Shown here piece by piece: positions 60,708 through 64,000 of a stretch of DNA of 64,000 bases. The notes below the pieces were generated by a model. It had not been told where the DNA came from, did not search any database, and saw only the letters and a program-made list of their open reading frames with translations. Source of the DNA: Segatella copri (GTDB lineage: Bacteria; Bacteroidota; Bacteroidia; Bacteroidales; Bacteroidaceae); contig NZ_CP156891.1 of NCBI RefSeq assembly GCF_019249795.2, positions 2,144,501 through 2,208,500 on the forward strand, in the 5' to 3' direction. Every line of letters starts with the position of its first letter. The stretch's first letter is position 1. The translations under genes and the position numbers were made by a program.

Positions 60708-61838
60708 TCACTTTAAAAGATGATACATTCCCCCTGCCAGGGTGCGGATGATTCCTTTCATTTCCATCTGGAAGAGGAGGGAGGTGAGGCGGGAGATGTC
60801 GATGTTCGACTTCACGCTGATGATGTTGATCTGCAGGTCGTTTGTCTTTGAGAGGATGCTGACGATGAGCTCTTCTTCTGTTGATAACTCGGGGAAGAGG
60901 CTGCGCTCGATGCCTTGCTGCTTGGCTCGCATCAGGGTGGCGTCATCCTGCCAGCGCATGTCCTTCACAAAGTCCTCGGCACTGGTGATGAGCGTGGCGC
61001 CGTTGTTGCGTATCAGGTTGTTGCAGCCCTCGCTGTAGTAATCACCTATTCTGCCCGGGAAGGCGAAGACGTCTCTGCCGTAGGATTGCGAAATATCGCA
61101 GGTGATGAGGCCGCCGCCATGAGCTGCGCTCTCTATCAGGATGCAGGCATCCGACATTCCCGCTACGATGCGGTTGCGGCGCACGAAGTTTATCTTATCA
61201 GCGTTTGTACGGGTAAGGAATTCGGTGAGCAGTCCGCCCTGTTCTATCATTCTTGCCGCCGTTTCCCGGTGCTGACGGGGGTAGAGGTCATCCAGACCGT
61301 GAGCCAGCACGCCTATGGTTTCGTAGCCGTTGGCGAGTGCCTGGCGGTGCGCCACGATGTCCACTCCGTAGGCAAGTCCGCTCATGATGAGCACGTTGGG
61401 TGAGAGCTGCTTCAGGTCGGTGATGAAGCGGTGGATGAGGTCTTCGCCGTAAGGCGTGCAGTGGCGGGTTCCTACGATGTTGATGACGCGCTGCTGGTTG
61501 AGGTTGGCGTTGCCTTTATAGAAGAGGATGAGAGGTGCGTCATCGCAGTCTTTGAGGCGTTGCGGATAGCGGTCGTCGTTCATCGGAATGGGTTCTATTC
61601 CGTAGCGTATGTCGTACTCCAGTTCTTCCTCAGCGCGTTTTCGGGCTTCTTCGCAGTTCTGGATAGCGCTCACGAGTTTATCCGAGGCATCGGGGAGGAT
61701 GTCTCTGAGGTTGTTCTTATGCTCCAGGATGAGCGTAGCGGAGCCTACCTTTCTGTATAGCTCCAGCATTCCTGCCAGGCTGAAGTAATTGAGCCTTGTC
61801 AGGAGGATGGTGTTCAGTATTTCCTGTTGATCAGCCAT
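60708..61838 (-). CDS. dprA: DNA processing protein DprA
   Basis: 376 aa from the ATG at 61838 (MADQQEILNTILLTRLNYFS), 5 bp after the upstream stop. The Rossmann-like core at about 115-320 has VINIVGTRHCTPYGEDL, IMSGLAYGVDIVAHRQAL and ILIESAAHGGGLITC, typical of DprA/Smf. A C-terminal winged helix follows (ISRLTSLLFQMEMKGII). It loads RecA on incoming single-stranded DNA in natural transformation; many non-transformable Bacteroidetes also keep it. Confidence 0.95.
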   Translation of the reverse strand: MADQQEILNTILLTRLNYFSLAGMLELYRKVGSATLILEHKNNLRDILPDASDKLVSAIQNCEEARKRAEEELEYDIRYGIEPIPMNDDRYPQRLKDCDDAPLILFYKGNANLNQQRVINIVGTRHCTPYGEDLIHRFITDLKQLSPNVLIMSGLAYGVDIVAHRQALANGYETIGVLAHGLDDLYPRQHRETAARMIEQGGLLTEFLTRTNADKINFVRRNRIVAGMSDACILIESAAHGGGLITCDISQSYGRDVFAFPGRIGDYYSEGCNNLIRNNGATLITSAEDFVKDMRWQDDATLMRAKQQGIERSLFPELSTEEELIVSILSKTNDLQINIISVKSNIDISRLTSLLFQMEMKGIIRTLAGGMYHLLK

Positions 61839-61843
61839 AATCT

Positions 61844-63136
61844 TTATTTTTTCAAGTATTCGTAACCTATCCTGCACCTCAGGCATTCCTTCCTGTCGCA
61901 GTATTCCTTCTTCAGCTGTATGAGTGCCTGGCTATCCCCGGCGTTCTCTACCGGCAGACCGCATTCCTTCCACATCCTTACTATGTGGTTATTCTCGGCC
62001 TTCAGCTCCTCCAGGAAGTCGAAGGCGCGGTCGCAGTATTTCTCCTCGCCCCGGTGCCTTCCATAGGCAAAGAGGATGGGAACCACGGTGTTGATGATGA
62101 GCAGATTGAGCGAGAAAGGGGAGAGGTGCTTCTCGTTCCGGATGCTCGTGCTGCCGAAGGTATAATGGGTTTCCCAATACTCCGTAACGCTGGTTGAGAG
62201 CACCTGCTTCGCCTCCTTCACCGTGCTTGCCTCGAGCAGCTGGCTCAGCCCCGCACGGCGGTTATAATAAAGATTGGCTAACTGCGAGATGCGGATGTGA
62301 GGGAAGTTCTGCGGACGCAGGCGCAGGAAGCGCCACTGCTTGTAATCCATCGGCTGCAGCGAGAATTTATGCGAGAGATAGAGATATTCGTTCCTCAATC
62401 GGGAGAAATAGCCGTCGTTCAGCGCGTCTTTCTGATATCTTTCGGGAATGGTGTTCAGCTCCAGCAGTCCGGCTTGCCCCAGGAAGATGGCTTCTATCTG
62501 GAAGAGGTCGTCGCGGTGATGGTCTACGGCCCTCAGTGGCAGATGGTAAGCCCACTGCTCGAAGGTGTCGCCGTTGATTCCGAACCCGTAGTTGCGCGCC
62601 AGGGTCACGAAGTAGGCGTTTTCCCAATCGCCGTTACATTGCTTCACGCGCGCCTCTATCGCATCGGTTTTCTGCGATAAGCGCTCGGTTTGCAGGGCGC
62701 TCATCCAACTGTGCACGGTGAGGCGGGTGAGCGATGGGATAATCTGGTAGCAGGGAGGATACTGGTCGATGCTCAGCAGCTCCTGATAATGCTTCGATAC
62801 GTTTTCGGGAATGTCGAGCTGCAACTGCACGAGGGGCTCGCCTTTCGAGTTCTTGGCTTCTACATCGATGGTTCCGCAAACGTGCAGGATAACGTTGTCG
62901 TAGCGTTCATCCTTATCATGTCCGTGCACATACCAGTCGCTTGCCTTGTCGTGAATCTCCACGTTTCCCACCCATAGGGTTCCGTTGAGTTTGATTTTGG
63001 CATTGAAGAAATCGGGCCCTGCATTGCGGTTGTGCAGTCCGGGGTCAATTACTTCCACAGCCTGGTGCCAGGTGGTGGTGAGTGGAGAGAGTGGGAAGAG
63101 CTTGTGCTTCCACACATAATGAAGAAGTTGCTCCAT
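61844..63136 (-). CDS. DUF2851 family protein
   Basis: 430 aa from the ATG at 63136 (MEQLLHYVWKHKLFPLSPLT), the family start. Recognised motifs are NRNAGPDFFNAKIKLNGTLWVGNVEIH (residues about 38-64) and the C-terminal Cys-rich end ECGLPVENAGDSQALIQLK..CDRKECLRCRIGYE. Function unknown. It ends 5 bp before dprA. Confidence 0.9.
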   Translation of the reverse strand: MEQLLHYVWKHKLFPLSPLTTTWHQAVEVIDPGLHNRNAGPDFFNAKIKLNGTLWVGNVEIHDKASDWYVHGHDKDERYDNVILHVCGTIDVEAKNSKGEPLVQLQLDIPENVSKHYQELLSIDQYPPCYQIIPSLTRLTVHSWMSALQTERLSQKTDAIEARVKQCNGDWENAYFVTLARNYGFGINGDTFEQWAYHLPLRAVDHHRDDLFQIEAIFLGQAGLLELNTIPERYQKDALNDGYFSRLRNEYLYLSHKFSLQPMDYKQWRFLRLRPQNFPHIRISQLANLYYNRRAGLSQLLEASTVKEAKQVLSTSVTEYWETHYTFGSTSIRNEKHLSPFSLNLLIINTVVPILFAYGRHRGEEKYCDRAFDFLEELKAENNHIVRMWKECGLPVENAGDSQALIQLKKEYCDRKECLRCRIGYEYLKK

Positions 63137-63223
63137 ATTGTTTCGGCTTTTATGGTTTATAGGATTGCCTCTTTCGGAACGCAAGTTCTTCGCTCGTGTG
63201 CGGAAGGGGTATTGAAAAATCAG

Positions 63224-63246
63224 CTGTTAACTGTTAACCTGTTAAC
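63224..63246. repeat. GTTAAC triple repeat, copy 4
   Basis: Same 23 bp as 52676-52698; the thioesterase stop codon TAA (63242-63244) is inside it. Confidence 0.8.
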
Positions 63247-63655
63247 CCTGAGGAGAGAAGTATTTCTCGAATGCCTTGTCGTAGTCCTCGCTGTTGCCCA
63301 GCTTTCCGTTGATGAGGCAGACGAGTTCTACGGTTGCCTTGAGGCAGAGTTTCTCGTCCTTGGCACGGAAGATGTCCTGATGGAAAACATATCTCACGCC
63401 CTGCTTCTCCAGCCACAGACGCGAGAAGAATTCATCATCGCATTGCAGCGGAACCTTGTACTGCAGGTTCATTCTCGCCACCACAGCATCCACGCCTTTG
63501 TTGTGCATTTCGGCAAAGCTGAGGCCGCATTCCTTCAGAAAGAGATGGCGGGTATGTTCCATGTAGTGCAGATAGTTGGCATTGTTCACGATGCCCTCAA
63601 TATCGCACTCATAATCTCTTACTTCCATCTTCGTCTCAAAAATATATCTGCTCAT
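63242..63655 (-). CDS. Acyl-CoA thioesterase (4HBT hotdog fold)
   Basis: 137 aa. The hotdog signature RDYECDIEGIVNNANYLHYM (about 13-32) contains the catalytic Asp, and MEHTRHLFLKECG follows. The family hydrolyses acyl-CoA or acyl-ACP thioesters. Its C-terminal codons border a dispersed repeat which supplies the stop. It lies 105 bp upstream of DUF2851 on the same strand. Confidence 0.88.
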   Translation of the reverse strand: MSRYIFETKMEVRDYECDIEGIVNNANYLHYMEHTRHLFLKECGLSFAEMHNKGVDAVVARMNLQYKVPLQCDDEFFSRLWLEKQGVRYVFHQDIFRAKDEKLCLKATVELVCLINGKLGNSEDYDKAFEKYFSPQG

Positions 63656-63776
63656 AATTTTCTCTTTTTAGTTACTAAATGAGGCTAAAAGCCTTAAATC
63701 ACTGCAAAAATAACCAAAATTTTCTATTTATTATTATAATAACAAGGATTTTTCAAGGTTTTTCGAAGAAAAATGT

Positions 63777-63836
63777 GTATTTTTGCATAAAAAAAGCAGC
63801 ACTCGGCAATTTGAAAGCAAGCTTTCATTGCGCTCA
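63777..63836 (+). promoter_or_regulatory. Promoter box and leader hairpin of dapB
   Basis: TATTTTTGCA (about 63777-63786) is followed in the leader by the palindrome TGAAAGCAAGCTTTCA (63812-63827). CGGCAA at 63803 can also pair with TTGCCG at about 63848 to form a longer stem. This may be a terminator-like or regulatory leader. Confidence 0.55.
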
Positions 63837-63893
63837 TTTGCATTTTTTTGCCGAAAGGTTTAGAAATAAGAACAAAAATAAAAATAGATAAAG

Positions 63894-64000
63894 ATGAAAA
63901 TTGCTTTGATCGGCTACGGAAAGATGGGACACATGATCGAGGAGATCGCCCTGCAGCGTGGCCACGAAATCGTTTGTAAGATTGACGTGAATAACCCTCA
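63894..64000 (+). CDS. dapB: 4-hydroxy-tetrahydrodipicolinate reductase, N-terminus only
   Basis: 35 codons to the window edge. Starts MKIALIGYGKMGHMIEEIAL, the short NAD(P)H-binding motif seen in Bacteroidetes DapB. It would make tetrahydrodipicolinate for lysine and peptidoglycan. The rest lies outside the window, so the call rests on the N-terminal motif. Confidence 0.8.
   Translation, partial: MKIALIGYGKMGHMIEEIALQRGHEIVCKIDVNNP

Overview
The window is a chromosomal segment from a Bacteroidales bacterium of the Prevotella/Segatella type. The evidence is: many genes preceded by the Bacteroidetes promoter (TTTG, 19-20 bp spacer, TAnnTTTG); few Shine-Dalgarno sites; DUF2851 and THUMP-like methyltransferase genes; a three-subunit fumarate reductase/succinate dehydrogenase with a five-helix cytochrome; a FimB/Mfa2-type lipoprotein; and a secreted protein with a Prevotella-style C-terminal tail. 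No rRNA, tRNA or CRISPR array was recognised.

Layout. 0-2.7 kb: leftward operon of a hypothetical gene, rpoN and a PAP2-like membrane protein. 2.7-3.5 kb: gene-free region with a candidate leftward non-coding RNA that has a promoter, internal repeats, hairpins and a terminator. 3.5-5.6 kb: a C1 cysteine protease lipoprotein and a frameshifted FimB/Mfa2-like gene. 5.8-8.2 kb: U32 protein, SufE, TrmH-type methylase. 8.2-8.8 kb: Rpn nuclease remnant and a 22-bp-period degenerate array. 8.8-20.1 kb: CoA transferase, cysS, metallophosphatase, AAA ATPase, mutS, lgt, ychF. 20.1-24.7 kb: accessory block with a nonsense-broken dinD, a SNF2/SWIM helicase operon, three copies of a promoter cassette and a second, longer 22-bp array. 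24.8-26.0 kb: broken secreted-protein gene, superoxide reductase, rubredoxin. 26.4-37.0 kb: polA, prenyl synthase, deoC, MazG-like, dtd, uvrC, apt, mnmG, with three ParB-box (parS) like palindromes. 37.2-40.7 kb: frdCAB/sdhCAB.

41.07-43.65 kb: an intact IS66 element with inverted ends and an 8-bp target duplication, a relic of a second IS66 end on its left and a third 22-bp array on its right. 44-50.5 kb: THUMP-like methyltransferase, two secreted esterases separated by IS1380 and leucine-rich-repeat debris, and a GNAT-like protein. 50.6-57.7 kb: parE, a C-terminal processing protease, a BASS transporter, ruvB, coaD, ybeY. 57.8-59.5 kb: AT-rich island with a TacT-like GNAT toxin-antitoxin pair, a secreted protein and an EVE/PUA-like protein. 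59.5-63.9 kb: dusB, dprA, DUF2851, a thioesterase and the start of dapB.

Most genes are housekeeping: DNA repair and recombination (mutS, polA, uvrC, ruvB, dprA), tRNA quality and modification (cysS, dtd, mnmG, dusB, TrmH, U32), anaerobic energy metabolism and oxygen defence (fumarate reductase, CoA transferase, rubredoxin plus superoxide reductase). The unusual content is in the spaces between them: three arrays with exactly 22-bp period and unrelated sequences, a candidate non-coding RNA, a 40-bp inverted repeat around the dusB promoter, dispersed short-repeat families, and several genes broken by a single change.
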